A stretch of DNA of 49,234 nt from Pezizomycotina sp. ARF18 (GCA_002224055.1 AZLU01000048.1:1-49234), one strand, 5' to 3'. Positions 1 through 11,808 are shown, numbered from the stretch's first letter. Notes: generated from the letters alone by a model not told the origin. Numbers and translations: made by a program.

Positions 1-394
1 TCAACACCCGCCGACCCCCGAAACCATCGCGTGTATGGTAGACACGAAGAACCGCGCGAATCCGCCGATCCTGTGGAATCAGAAATAGAGCAAATTCGCT
101 TCTTGGAACGGCTTCTAAGGATAAGGGCACGGAGGTATTCATGGTTTGCTTACGGTGTATACGCTTCGTTCGCTATAGCCGGGGTTGAAGATGCTGGATC
201 GTCTCCAGGTGTTTAGAATGTGGCGGTCTCCGGTGGAATAGGATAAGGGATTTGGTCGCACGAGAATGTTTCAGGGGTCTGAGGCTGAGCACCCAAACGA
301 AAATGCAGAACCACCGAAGTCACCTCTTCGGCGAATGTTCCAGTTCGCCACAGGCTTTCTCTTTGCTCGGAAACCCGAGGATGTAGATCAGTAG
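1..394 (+). CDS. 3' end of an unrecognised gene cut by the window edge
   Basis: I do not recognise this protein. A plus-strand open frame enters from the left edge and runs to a stop near 216, with coding-like composition (for example the stretch EIEQIRFLERLLRIRARR). A second frame resumes about 265-394 with an equally coding-like, charged tail ending KPEDVDQ and a stop at 392-394. The two halves are out of register, so either a short intron lies around 205-265 or there is a small indel. No signal peptide, membrane segment or catalytic motif is visible in the part inside the window. It could instead be two chance frames; confidence is low because the 5' part is missing. Confidence 0.3.
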
Positions 395-1820
395 CTAATT
401 GTTAGCTTCTGTGCATTTTGCTATCTGGGTATGTACTACGTACGCGTGACTATTGGAAGAATAAACACGCGCTGATTCTCCGGACAAGGATCGTTTTTCA
501 ACTGGCCAGCTTGGAAACGCGACGTCACGTCCCATTACAAAACACGAAAGCTCAGCACTCCGCATTTTACATTTCGATTAACAACAACAAAGAAGTATAT
601 TTCGTCATATCAGCAGCTACATTCAACACCTGCTAACCTAGATCTCTTCGTTATCTTTTGCAGCAAATGCTACCCCTTCCGTCTTTCACCGAAATAAAAC
701 TCCTGATCGCCACCTCCTGCACCTGGAGTACCCTCCTTACATGCGACTTACGTGCACATCCTGGCGAGACGTCATCGCCTCCCTTTCCGCACTTCCACTC
801 ACTACACACCGGTTGTCAGACAGACTTCCACGCAGACTTTCCCTTCGAAGAGAGCAGTTCGTGATTCCTCGAAATGTTAAGCGAAGTTTGGTGTTGTCGC
901 AACTGGACCCCGAAAGGTTTGACATCATCGGATGATTCGAGGAGGTAGCTACGAAGGGGGTCACGCTGCCGTCGCAGAAAGTATGAATAGGAAGAATACT
1001 AACGGTAGAGACGAAGCATAAAAAGCGACTAGGATTAAATGACTCCTATGGAGTGAGGAAGAGGCAGAAATGAACAGGGCGAGGGAAGGGGAGAAGGGAG
1101 AAATGGAACAGGAAAAGGAGACTGCATAAAGGCGGTGCGAATGGACGGCTTCCTTCAAATTTTTTGCTCCGAGACCTTGTTTCTCCTTCTGAGATACATT
1201 CCGATCCACGGTCTAGGATATTAATTCCTTATTCGCCCGTTTCTTTTCTCTCGTGTATGACACTAACTCGTTCTGTATTTCTTTATTCATTTTATAGTCC
1301 TGATGAGAAGAATGAAACGAATGAATTTAGGTGGTCATAAGATGGGTGATCATAAGATGTACTACATCTATCTATTACTACATTTATAGTTCTCCTGCCT
1401 TCTCTCGCATATCAAAAAAAATCCTAACCCGGTGGTGATTCAAGGCATGCCATACATCCCCTCTTTTCTCCTCAGGGACCAGATACAACGCTATGTTACG
1501 TTTTCTTGTGAGTGACCATGACCGTAATTACATCTACTATTCTCTAGCCAGTCCCTCCCTCTATAGGGGGGTCGCTCTCCAGGCCTACACGGGAAGCGGC
1601 ATCAGGTCCAGGTCACCAGGAGTAGTCCTGTTTATGAGGCAATCGACGTCGTAATAATGATACAGCTCATAGTAGTGACCTGTCGGTGCCTGGAAGATAT
1701 CCAGGCAATATTTATCGTCCATGAACAGCATGCACACCGGCGTGATCCGTAGAACACGCACACGCGGACCACCACCTCACCATGCAGTGCTGCGTCTGCC
1801 ACTTTTAACATTTCGCGGGG
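395..1820. other. Intergenic stretch without a supported gene
   Basis: Frames here are short and lack coding character. The longest minus-strand frame (961-1209) is hydrophobic but has no believable start context or homolog that I recognise. Confidence 0.4.
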
Positions 1821-2280
1821 GTACGCCGTATCCCAGGTGTGCTGCGTGGAGTTCGGGTGCGTGGTTATAGGGATCCATCTTTTTTTCCCCGCTAGCTTGT
1901 AGACGGCTATGGCTGCGTCGCGTTATCGTTTCTTTTAGAGTATCGTCGTTTACTACTTTTTTAAAATTATGAGGAAATAATAAGAATATTAGTTTATAGA
2001 TACTCACAAATTATTTCCTTTTCTTTCTTTCCTCTCTCTCTTTTTTTTTTCTTTCTTAATTCGATACGGTATAAATATCGCTAGATATACGATCTAGGAA
2101 ACTAATTAAAAGAGCTAGAGAGAATAAAAGGCTCGTACCTCTTACTTTAAATACTATCGGTAGGCTCGGTAATACTATAGCGAAGCTAAACGATAGACTA
2201 AGGCTATAAGTAGCCTTAGTTTAGATAAATGTATCGCTAGCTTGTGCGAGTCGGCATTAAATATTAGTTAGTAAACTAGG
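1821..2280. repeat. Tandem duplication, copy 1 (less mutated)
   Basis: First of two head-to-tail copies of about 460 bases. It starts GTACGCCGTATCCCAGG and ends just before the same motif recurs at 2281. It contains pyrimidine runs and the TCGATACGGTATAAATATCG stretch, also present in copy 2. A short minus-strand frame (1777-2007) exists only in this copy; no product is recognised. Confidence 0.85.
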
Positions 2281-2740
2281 TACGCCCGTATCCTAGATAT
2301 GCTACGTAGAGTTCGGGTACGTGGTTATAGGAATCTATCCTTTTTTTCCCGTATAGCTTATAGAGCGGCTATGGCTACGTCGCGTTATCGTTTTTTAGAG
2401 TATCGTCGTCTACTACTTTTTTTAAAATTATAAGGAAATAATAAAGAATATTAGTTTATAGATACTTATAAAGTTATTTCCTTTTTTTTCTTTCTCTCTC
2501 TTTTTTTTTTCTTTTTTAATTCGATACGGTATAAATATCGCTAGATATGCGATCTAAGAAACTAATAAAGAGCTAGAGAGAATAAAAGGCCTCGTATCTC
2601 TTACTTCGAATTGCTATTCGTAGTCGCTCGGTAATGCTATGCGAAGCTAAACGATAGATGACTAAGGGCTGTAAGTAGCCTTTAGTTTAGATAATGTATC
2701 GTAGCTTGTGCGAGTCGTATGAATATAGTAGTAAACTAGA
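2281..2740. repeat. Tandem duplication, copy 2 (RIP-like decay)
   Basis: Second copy, aligned end to end with 1821-2280. Substitutions in the GC-richer first 60 bases are transitions: GGTGTGCTGCGTGG in copy 1 corresponds to GATATGCTACGTAG here. One-sided G-to-A and C-to-T change between duplicated copies is the known signature of RIP in Pezizomycotina. Small indels also separate the copies. Confidence 0.85.
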
Positions 2741-3400
2741 TAGAGTGAGCAATCGTGCTTTCATTTGCTAGGCTGTTCTAGGGTTTTTCCCTCTGAGCTG
2801 TCAATCGATATAACTAAACAACAGCGTTATGACAAGATCTCAAAAGTTGTCGCCTATTTATATTCCTTATATCGCGAAGTTCAATTCTTGTATAGCACTC
2901 AATGAAAGTCATCTCACCATGGAAATCAGTACTTAGCTTAGCTTAGTCCCCACAAAATTACTGTTGGATTCGCGAGGGCAGGCAAGTGCTCACCGTCAAC
3001 TTGCCAGCGGTAGCTCCCGTTCTCGCTAATATCCCACGATCTTGTCGCTAGTGTAATTACTCGCCATGTTCTGTCCCATATTCCCGTTCCACGCGTATCG
3101 AATTGAATGGAATGTTAAACTGCTAATCACGCACATTCAGACACAACATGCCATTGTTATTTTAGAAATTGCATTCGCGATTCGAGATAATGACCAAAAA
3201 ACACAAAAACAGGTAGTTTCTTTCTCAGTTTCCATTGACATGCCCGCGAATTAAAGAAAATACGAGTTTAAGTTTCTTGTCTAGCTGAGGCCTCTTGAGT
3301 AATGTGTTGCCTCCAGTACTCCCTGCCAGGAACAACACCTCTATAAGAGCCATCTCGTTGTCCGAGACAGGACATGTCGGCGGAGGGCGTTGCAATAGGG
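2741..3400. other. Non-coding stretch
   Basis: One plus-strand frame of 62 codons (3066-3254) has no recognisable features. I see nothing else. Confidence 0.4.
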
Positions 3401-4720
3401 ATACACTCTATTATTTTGTATTTTTATTGATTAGGCAGGATTAGCCTATTATTTTTAGTATCTCATTATATTTATTATTTTATTAGCATTAGCTAGTTTT
3501 TTTTTTTGTCTTTTATAATCGCTAGGGAGACGTTATTATAGTAAATAGATATCACGAGTTTTAGTTAATTATTTTATATTATTATTACTATAGGTGTACA
3601 TATACTAAGGACTAGACGGGTAACGCGTGCTTAGTTGGGTTTCTTTTCTTTTTCTTTCGCGCGGTGTTGACAGTACTAAGACCACGGCCGAGATTATAAG
3701 CAGAATAACTTGAAATCCATACCCAAACTCAAAGGCGGGGGCTCTGGTCAGAATCAAGAGACTACTTGCAGTCGTAGCTAACTTCTCCCCAAACCAGAAG
3801 AGGACATCACCAAAAGAAAAATTGTCTCAGCTGTCTCACGAGCACTCTCTGAATTGCCAGCCTCTCAGTCTCTCAGGCACTTCTGAGATCTTAACGTCCA
3901 AAAAGTTAATTCTTGAGACGAAAATCAAGCTTTTTTTATATTAATCGCTGAATACGGTATAGTCGCATTATATCTCTTTGATTTAATCGACGATTGTAAA
4001 TTTTCGAGGCGTTTTTAGCGCGAATAAGCCCGAACCCCTTAATTCATATATATTTTTTATATATTTAATTTTTTGTAATCGCAGCGAGCTGGCTCGACTT
4101 GTAAATTTTTGTATACATAGATATATAATATATATATATATATATATATACGTATATAGTTTTATTTTTATTTATTTAGTTGCTTAGTTATATACTTTTT
4201 AGCTAGTGGAATAAATAATAAAAAATATATATATATATATATTTATTTATTATTGACGTGTCTAAAAGTGCTAGATTCGCTTAATTTATTTAATTTAACG
4301 CTGTACGGCTTTGTTTATAAGATTTCTTTAAATTTGCGTCTGTCTCATGAGATTTGTTGAATTTGTGTCGTACTCATGAAATCGAGTTATTTACGGAGAT
4401 CTCAGAGACTCGGAGTAACTCGGACAGTTCCTGAGAAAATAAATTTTCTTGTGATGGATGTCGCTGCTAAATTTACGGTGCTACATGCAGATCAAAAAAT
4501 CTAGGACGATAAGAGGGGTTTGTACAATATCCGGCCGACGGGAAAAGGGAATGTAAAGGCGTATTTACACACCTATACTATACGAGGCAGCGACTGCTAT
4601 GGTCCGATGTTTAATACCCTACCGGGGGATTGTCATAATCCGTAGGGAATCTCCACAAACTATATAGAATATATAATATATTATATATATATAATCTTCA
4701 TTTATCTATTTATCTAGGTG
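3401..4720. repeat. AT-rich relic DNA with TA microsatellites
   Basis: Very AT-rich, with TA dinucleotide runs near 4115-4160, 4225-4245 and 4665-4700 and no frame of note. A moderately GC-rich block (about 3660-3900) carries repeated TCTCAG/CTCTCAG words. The composition resembles a RIP-degraded transposon, but I find no coding remnant or terminal repeats to assign a class. Confidence 0.5.
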
Positions 4721-6006
4721 TGTGCTACTGCGAATGAAGGGAAACAAAATTATTAACTGCTCGTTGTGACGTGAAGCCAGTCGCCTTACTCCACGCTTGG
4801 TATACATTAGAGTACCTTTTTAGTAATCTTCAAACCCTTGGCTATGCAAGGATTTGGACGCTGAGACCTTGTTACTCGGGCTATGTCTCCTCCAGATTGC
4901 TCTACACTTCGAAAATCTGATCCCTCGCGCAGCCTGCAGGTATAGATAAGCGAACCGCTCGACATTCTGGATCGTCACACCGGTTATCGGGATCAAATCA
5001 AACGCCAGAGCCCTGGAGTCTGTTCATTTTTCGAATTTGGAGCGTCAGAAAAGAAAAATTAGTTTTATTCATGATTTGTCGTCAAGGTTCTTATCTTACC
5101 TTGTCTTCGTCTGCGTAGAGTCCTGAACTGGACCTTCAAGAGCTTCGTATTCTTCTTCGGCCCTCTTGATGGGATAATTATTGCTCCGATGATGAAGCAT
5201 TGAATGAGCATTACAAGCGCGAATCAATACAAGAGCAGTAGCATTTCAAAAGCCGGTCGCTGCCTCCGGGGAAACAATTTGCTGAACCGTATTCCACTGT
5301 TGAGATCGAATTCCTTTCAAAAGTGCCTCTAACAATATAGCGGTTAATAAGACAGTCGGCGACCGGTACTGGTGGAGCAATCTATAGTTGCTAATTTATA
5401 GACTACGGAATTTTCCTGGTTATATATATTTAAAGTACGTTTCCATCTCATGCTACTAATACCTAATATCTCGCAAGCGGAAGCCTTCAGTAAGTTTCTC
5501 AAGAGGAGGTAGATTTAATTTGAATGATAGTGTAGACCTTGCGAATGTATATACAAATGGTACGACGCCTCTATAACCAATGCCATATATATTTTGAGGA
5601 CTTAATTTTATACGATGCCCCGCATTACGAATAAGCGCTCGATTAGATGCAATGACGCTGTGAATGCTCGCCGAAATTGTGCAAATGTAATTTTTAGTGT
5701 CCAATGTTACAGTTTGATACATCACTGTTTCCATTTCAATGAGAGCAAACCATGAATGGCACCCGTGCGTATGTGATACGAGAAAAAATACATTTTGATG
5801 ATAAGACTATGCAACTAATGCAATTGCAACGTAATGAAAACGTTAAACTTTTACAATTTTCCGACAAAAGAAAAAGAAATAATTCGATATACATCAGTAA
5901 CGTTACGGAAGCCTACAACCGCCCTCAACCTCAACTACCTTGAACCCGTCCCTTTCTCGGGATCCATCCTATACACACGTGAAGGCCAATCACCCTTTCG
6001 CCACGT
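4721..6006. other. Intergenic stretch without a supported gene
   Basis: Minus-strand frame 5456-5734 (92 codons) lacks a signal peptide, membrane segment or known motif. A reading frame continuing the gene at 6007-8074 beyond its TGA runs to a TAG at 5935-5937 and may be its true tail. Confidence 0.4.
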
Positions 6007-8074
6007 TCATCCAGCAGCCTCTCGCACTCCGCCAGTCTTCGCAACCATGTTCGTCGTGCTCCGCTCATCCTCCCAAGATATGCGACCAAATATGAAGTAG
6101 AACAAAGTCAAAAACACGGAACAGAAGAACAGGAAGATGAGCACCGGGAGGAAGAATAGGAGACCGGTATAACTTAAAACGGAGAAACATGAAACCCTCT
6201 GTTTTGCCTCCGTATATGTAATGTTAGCCGAGGGAAGTTGAAGTGGTCCGAAAGATCCCTCCTGACGGTAGCCTGCGGTGGTGGAATTGGGACGACTCGC
6301 TATAATCGTTATCTTCGCAGTGGCCTATTTATAGAAAAATCAGCATTCTCAGCCTGAGAAATTTAGCCGCCGGCCAAGGTGGAGATTGAAGCATTACCCT
6401 TCACGCACGTAGATCCGGCTTCTTGAACAGTGGATCGGTTTATGGACGGGGTTTGGACAGTCTTCCCACCGGTTGATTTCTTGACGTCCGGCAATCCGGA
6501 TTTTGTACCAAATTGGGTTATACTCTTCCGCTGCCCAGCCGCCGTTCATGGGTTGGCACGTTCTCCTTCTTAGCGGATCCTTCAGCTCCTTGTCATCGTC
6601 GAGCTTGTCCTGGCAATTCGTGCCGTAGCAGCAGACCATGGCCTGGGCCTCCCCGTTGCAGCATTCTTTGTCAGTCGAGCATGGTGCTGTGGAGAAGAGA
6701 AGGTGTTAAGAGTCGAAATTTTCGTAATCGCTTCCTGGACAGAGAGGGCGCACGCTCAAGGGGAATCAAAAGCTTACCAGACCGCATTTTACAACCCTTC
6801 GGTGGTTTTCGACCAGGGAACACCGGCTGTGGGCTTCTCTTCCCAGGGACGGAGAGATTTCCGGAATGTTCAACATTACTATGAGAAACCTGGTTTGCAG
6901 AATGTTGGAGGCTTTCTTCTCCTGTCGCAGTAAGATTGTTTCCACGTTCTGCTCAGTGTTTGGGCCTTTTTCACTTTGATCACCGGTCCCGCGTGAGCCT
7001 AGATCACCGTATAGCGAATCGTTAGCCAAATGAGATACCGAATTTCATCCCATTCAGGGACCGCTCTCGTTTCTTTCTTTAGTCGGAAAACCGCCACGCC
7101 ACGCCAGGTCCACCAACTTTTCACTTTTGGGTAATGGTTGGACTCACCTCGAGTTTCGCTTTTGTTCTCCGATTCTGCGGATCCTGGTGCAGGAGATTCG
7201 TGGGACGATGAACCTTCAGCCGAGTTCGCTGCCGCTTTAGATCTTTTTGAGACCTTTCTGTTGCTTTTCCCGTCGTCCATGACGTAATGACACACTCCGT
7301 AACGCGCATATTCCTGCTTAGCACACATCGCTATGAAGCCGACCTGGTGACAGCAGTCAGAGGGGATTTGGCACGGGCCTGTAGGAACGCATTAGAATCT
7401 ATCCAAGTATCACTCGGGAGAATATTGACAGCATGCCTTGAAAGCAGAGCAAGGAAAAGGAAAAGAAAAGGAAAGAGGAGAAAGAAGAAACGGGGAGGGA
7501 TGTTGGGTTTTTTTTGGGGGGGGTTACTTTCTGCCGGCCAACACTTCTTGACTCGGGCTCCGTCGGTGGATTTCTTCTGCGCCGAACTTGGCTTGGCTCT
7601 CTTCATCTTCCGCTTATGGTTCCGATTCCTCTCAGTCCCACCAAATAGGTTACTTTTCGCTTTGTTTACCTCGTTCACGACTTGATTCTCGTGCCTTCTC
7701 TTTAAGTTCCTTTTCTCTTCAAATAAGCATCTTGACTTGTCTGCGCCAACTACCCTTACACAATGGTATCCTTCGCAACAATCGTCGGTGGTCTTGCACC
7801 TGCTTATACCACTCAAAGGTCCTTATTTATGTTGATGGCCGGTTAGCACTTTCAGATTCAAGATTAAGGGCAAAGCTATCTTGTACATGTCTTGCAATAA
7901 GAAAAATGAAATGGACGAGGTAGAAAAGGGAGGGAATGGGAAATGGGGGGACTTGAATGTGAGAGAGGAGGGGTGGAGAAAATAGTAAGAACCTAGCTTG
8001 CAACGAAAGGAGTGTTTGGCCGCGTATACCCCAAGCGCTATCGCACTTAATATGAACGGTGTTGATAATCTCAT
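6007..8074 (-). CDS. Secreted multi-module knottin-like protein with C-terminal membrane segment (gene A)
   Basis: Spliced minus-strand gene. It starts at 8074 with a signal peptide (MRLSTPFILSAIALGVYAA). Three cysteine modules follow: A1 (7727-7799, C-x5-CC-x4-C-x10-C; its first cysteine is uncertain), A2 (7290-7543, C-x6-C-x5-CC-x8-C-x10-C) and A3 (6613-6793, C-x6-C-x5-CC-x8-C plus two more). One unbroken frame joins A1 to the first cysteine of A2, so these are one protein. Introns 7379-7527, 6999-7147 and 6687-6777 are all phase 1. Linkers are Ser/Lys/Pro rich with dibasic sites (LKRR, SKR, GKR). The last exon encodes a long hydrophobic segment (LLFFLPVLIFLFF, about 6110-6180) and a short polar tail. 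A one-base loss lies in the linker before A3, and the junction near 6397 is unresolved. The framework resembles inhibitor cystine knots; function is unknown. Confidence 0.6.
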
Positions 8075-9474
8075 ATTGGAGACCGACGCGTTTATGACTA
8101 CTATATATTAGTTCGAAAGGTTAGGTTTGTGGACTGTATTTAGAAATCCTATGGAAAATATTATTTTCGTTATTCGCCGAAATTTGAAGTTATGAGCGTT
8201 GATTCGATATGATTTATGTTGTCGATGTTCAAGACAGAAGCGACATAGACGGCTTATAAGCTTCAACAATTGCCAGCTATACCACTAGTGGCTCCCTATT
8301 TTGCAAACTTCTGATAAAGATAGAAAAGTCCCCCATTTCTCCGAGAAAACGAATGAGCATGAAGTAATCATTACGGCGTAGTCTATTACGGCAAAATAAA
8401 CAACCCTAAAACACCGCCATCCAATGCCATGCTGACATGTAGCAGCGGAAACGAGGCAAGCGCAGTTGCCATCTGTAACTCCGCAAAGTTCGTACTAGCT
8501 CGAAACCCGTTCAACCACTAGCTTTACCGTGGGACAGAGCTCCCCGAAGACGTGGCGTTGACAGGTTGGAATAGTTCGCGTACTACTCCCTACACCTCTT
8601 TTTTTATTATCCGCTAAACAAGGGTCGTTCATGCAGCCGCTCAGTTCAAGCGAATGACCGTCCAGCACAGCCGAGCCACACGGCGGCTAAATTAGGGAAA
8701 CTGTTTCTGAAACGGGAAAGCTTATCATTAGCGCGTTTTGGGAGTTCATGCAGTATTTACTAGTATTTACTGGGGTGTTTTTCAGCTAAAGCAGTTTGCA
8801 AACAACCAGAAACAAAAACGATTCGAACGGCAAGGCTAAGCCGCCGTCGGGCGATGGTGCCGGGTGGAAATCAACGACGCGCATAAACGTTGGATTTCTC
8901 GCTAGAGCTCTTTCCGAGATATCAGCCATGTGGAATATGATAAGGCTAAGTGCCTTCAATGCTCCGACCTACAACGAGATTAGAAACTGGAATAATTGTG
9001 AGTTTTTTGCACCAATGATGTCATGATAGGGCTTGGAATTTCTTCGGAACCAATGTATAGAGGGAAACACTTTGGATTACGAAGGCTTACGGCTCGACGG
9101 CATAAATCTACCAGGCTTATCCTACTTTTCCAGTGATTCATGTCGATATCACAGCTGAGCAATTGGCGTGAACAGTGGCTTTGATTGAGTGATGCTAGTT
9201 TCTAAACTAGAACCTCTGATCACTAATTTTGCTGCTGCTAAAAACTAATAGACGTAGTACATTGCTTTTCCGAACGCCATAATATTTTTTTTTTTTAAAA
9301 AAGACGTTGCCTGATATGATAAATAAAAATCACTCTGATTTTTTGTATTTATTTCTTTATTTTTTTTTTTTTTTTTTTGAAAGTTGTAAAGGGAGCCTCC
9401 CATAGCATAGTTGTTTATTCGAATAACTTAGAACAAGATATCCATATGGAAATCTTACGCTTTTAGTAAGTGCT
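8075..9474. other. Intergenic stretch between knottin-like genes A and B
   Basis: No supported gene. It holds oligo-T runs at about 9285-9295 and 9360-9379. Short frames at 8796-9026 and 8980-9162 overlap on opposite strands and have no features. Confidence 0.4.
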
Positions 9475-10438
9475 CTAGCGGCAGTGGTAAGCGAAGGGAG
9501 GAGTAGAGAACCAGTCCATTCGACACTCGTTGCTGCAACAGTCACGGTTGCTGCAACAGTCACGATCCTTCTCGCACGGTTCGTCTCCTAAATGGAAGAA
9601 GAAGTGGAGGTTATTTTCACTGCGCTTGAAGAATTTACGGGCGTCCAAAAGATTTTAGATGTATTGAAGGAGTACTCAAGCGCTGTTAATCAAGGGAAGA
9701 TGCATGAGACCTACTGTTCTTCAACTCCAAGTTGACACAGTCTTTGCGACTCGGAAAGGTACCGGTGCGCTCTTGACTACAATCTGGGTGCAATACCCCT
9801 GAAGCAAACCTCCAGTCAAGGGCATCTTACGAGCCAGACAGGCCGTAGCCTCGCAGCAGTCTAAATCCTCGACGCATGGCCCTTTAACGAGGAACCGATC
9901 GTTAGTAATGCCGTTGAAGGTTGAAAGTCTTAAATGAAGGGATATACGAAGCGTGATGCAATAAAGACTTACAGTTCTCTTCTCCACAATCGATTTCCTC
10001 TTCTGGACCTTGGGGAACTTGGGATCCACAAGCGGAGCTGGGACTTCAGAGACTGGAACCTTGGGGCCCGGGACTGGATGCCTCTCGGGATATTGGCAGT
10101 AGGAGATCCGCGGGCTTCAACACGCGGACGGCAAACAAGTCCAGGGCAGCAGGGAGGGCCAGAAACGTGCGACCGTCTTCACAGAGCTCTGGTAGAAGGA
10201 AAGGATATGAAGTTAGTGATTGTTTTAATATCTTAAGAAGTATATAAAGGAAATTATTCCTCAGGATTCTCATTGAAACGTCAAGAAACTAAGCCAGGAA
10301 AGAAATTACTTCCAAAACCACTGCAGACGGGCCCGGACTTGTCGATACCCATCAAGCCGTCGTTGGCAGGCCTGATTGAGGCAGCGTTGATGTTCAACGC
10401 GCTCAAACGGCAACGAGGAAAGTGAAGAAGAACTTCAT
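9475..10438 (-). CDS. Secreted protein with two knottin-like modules (gene B)
   Basis: Starts at 10438 with a signal peptide (MKFFFTFLVAV, continued in the next frame after an apparent one-base loss near 10408). Introns are about 10189-10309, 9882-9972 (GTAAGT donor, TTACTAAC branch site) and 9588-9714 (GTAGGT donor). Module B1 (9790-9988) is C-x6-C-x5-CC-x4-C-x15-C, the full six-cysteine order of an inhibitor cystine knot. Module B2 (9481-9739) has C-x11-C-x5-CC and then a second CC created by an 18-base tandem duplication. Both modules are cut by a phase-1 intron between their first and second cysteines, as in genes A and C. A one-base loss near 9760 separates the frames of B1 and B2; an uncorrected reading stops at 9721-9723. 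The Pro/Val-rich linker before B1 is also frame-broken. No family name is certain. Confidence 0.6.
9529..9564. repeat. Perfect 18-base tandem duplication inside module B2
   Basis: GTTGCTGCAACAGTCACG occurs twice back to back (9529-9546 and 9547-9564). On the coding (minus) strand each copy encodes six residues, RDCCSN, so the duplication adds a second vicinal cysteine pair in frame. Confidence 0.95.
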
Positions 10439-11410
10439 GTTGACGCTTACTTCTAGGATAGTAATTATGAGATTACTGGAAGGTTGTTTAAGTAAGATTA
10501 CTAGATAACAATTAAAAGCGCTTTTTAGGAGGAAGTGATGTATACAGATAGAACGGTTTTGTATAGTAAGTAAGAGTAGGTTTTTTTTTTTTTTTTTTTT
10601 AGTTGATTATACGATTTTGATTGACGTTGAAGATTGTGAGTATTGTGCCCGAAGATTACGCCGAGAAATGATTTAATTTATAGACGCGCGTGGAGTGGTA
10701 GCGATCACGAAAATTAAATAAATAAATAAAAACTTAAAAATATTAAATAATAAAATAAATAATATTTATGAAGTCGCGGTAACGCGGTAAGATCGGAACT
10801 CATCAAAGTATTGGATATTCAGCCAGTAATATTGATATTGCGCTCTCATTACGAAAAGCGGTAAACTACGGAGGTCAAGCTCATGAGATGAAGGTCGTAT
10901 GGACGTACTCGTAGTTACTTCACCGATTTTATTCCGCAGAGGGTATAGGTCCATATTCTGACGTTCCGACGTCTGAAATAATGCAAATTCGACCGTTTGT
11001 GTTGTAGGATATTCTAAATATATAGAGAATGAGGGATAGATCTAGAAAACTTCTAAGGTTCTAATGTATAGAAGGAGAGGGACTTAAGCGGAAGGTTTGC
11101 TTATACTTTATATTTTACTATTGTAAACTTCTTTTCTTTTTCTTCTTCTCATAATTAGTTAGTTAATGAAGATATTGGTTACTATAACTTGGCTCCGGTG
11201 ATCTGGGCACCTATAGTAATATAGCTTGGGAAACTTTTAACATGATAGACGGATCATATCTATTTTAGCGTATTCTTGCGCGTAATTTTGGAGCATGCTC
11301 ATTCTGGCAAGCAAACACCAACAGCGTTCGATTATTAGATAGGCTCCATTAACATTCTATCTTTGTTCACAGTGCTTCTATAGAAGGATATATATATATT
11401 ATTCGGCGTC
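10439..11410. other. Intergenic stretch between knottin-like genes B and C
   Basis: AT-rich with an oligo-T run near 10580-10600 and an A/T-rich block at 10700-10770. No frame with coding features; the region probably holds gene B's promoter, with no clear TATA box chosen. Confidence 0.4.
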
Positions 11411-11808
11411 TTAATCTTTCTTATGCCCCGTCCCCGCATCGATCAAACCATCAGCGGGGTTGATTATGCCCGGCCTGTTATCCGCCTCCGGCACTCCCAA
11501 TGCCATGGTAACCAGTATTTACTCGGTATGGTAGCTTATAACAGTAGAGGCCCTCGCAGCAATCGCTAGAGCCCGAGTGACATTGACCTATCCATCTATT
11601 AGCGGAAAGATCCCATGAAGATCGTAGAACAGAAAGAAAAAAAAATAAAGCGTGGAAGAGAAAGTGGAAAAAAGAACGAACCGTTTTCTTCAATACACGT
11701 CTCAAACCCGGCGGGCTCCCCAAACAAGTCCCGTATATTAGGTGCTAATGCAAGCACGGCGGTGCTGAAGATCCCAAAAGAGATTAGGGTACGGATCGGG
11801 AATTTCAT
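11411..11808 (-). CDS. Small secreted single-module knottin-like protein (gene C)
   Basis: Starts at 11808 with a signal peptide (MKFPIRTLISFGIFSTAVLALA). Exon 1 (11682-11808) ends one base into a codon; intron 11588-11681 has donor GTTCGT and acceptor TAG. The module runs from a cysteine at 11695-11697 with spacing C-x6-C-x6-CC-x4-C, and the exon-2 part includes SSDCCEGLYC. The intron is phase 1 between cysteines 1 and 2, exactly as in genes A and B. The straight frame stops at 11478 without a sixth cysteine. A neighbouring frame offers a cysteine at 11491-11493 at spacing close to module B1, and another frame continues to a stop at 11411-11413, so a base may be lost near 11505. The end is therefore uncertain. 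Confidence 0.6.

Noticed and set aside
3664-4485. Possible solo LTR (TGTTGAC at the start, GCTACA at the end)
   Set aside because: The ends are poor inverted matches and no target-site duplication or second copy is visible.
7287-7685. Plus-strand frame of 132 codons with a Lys/Arg-rich stretch
   Set aside because: Antisense to knottin-like gene A and through its polypyrimidine intron; the minus strand has the signal peptide, splice sites and cysteine modules.
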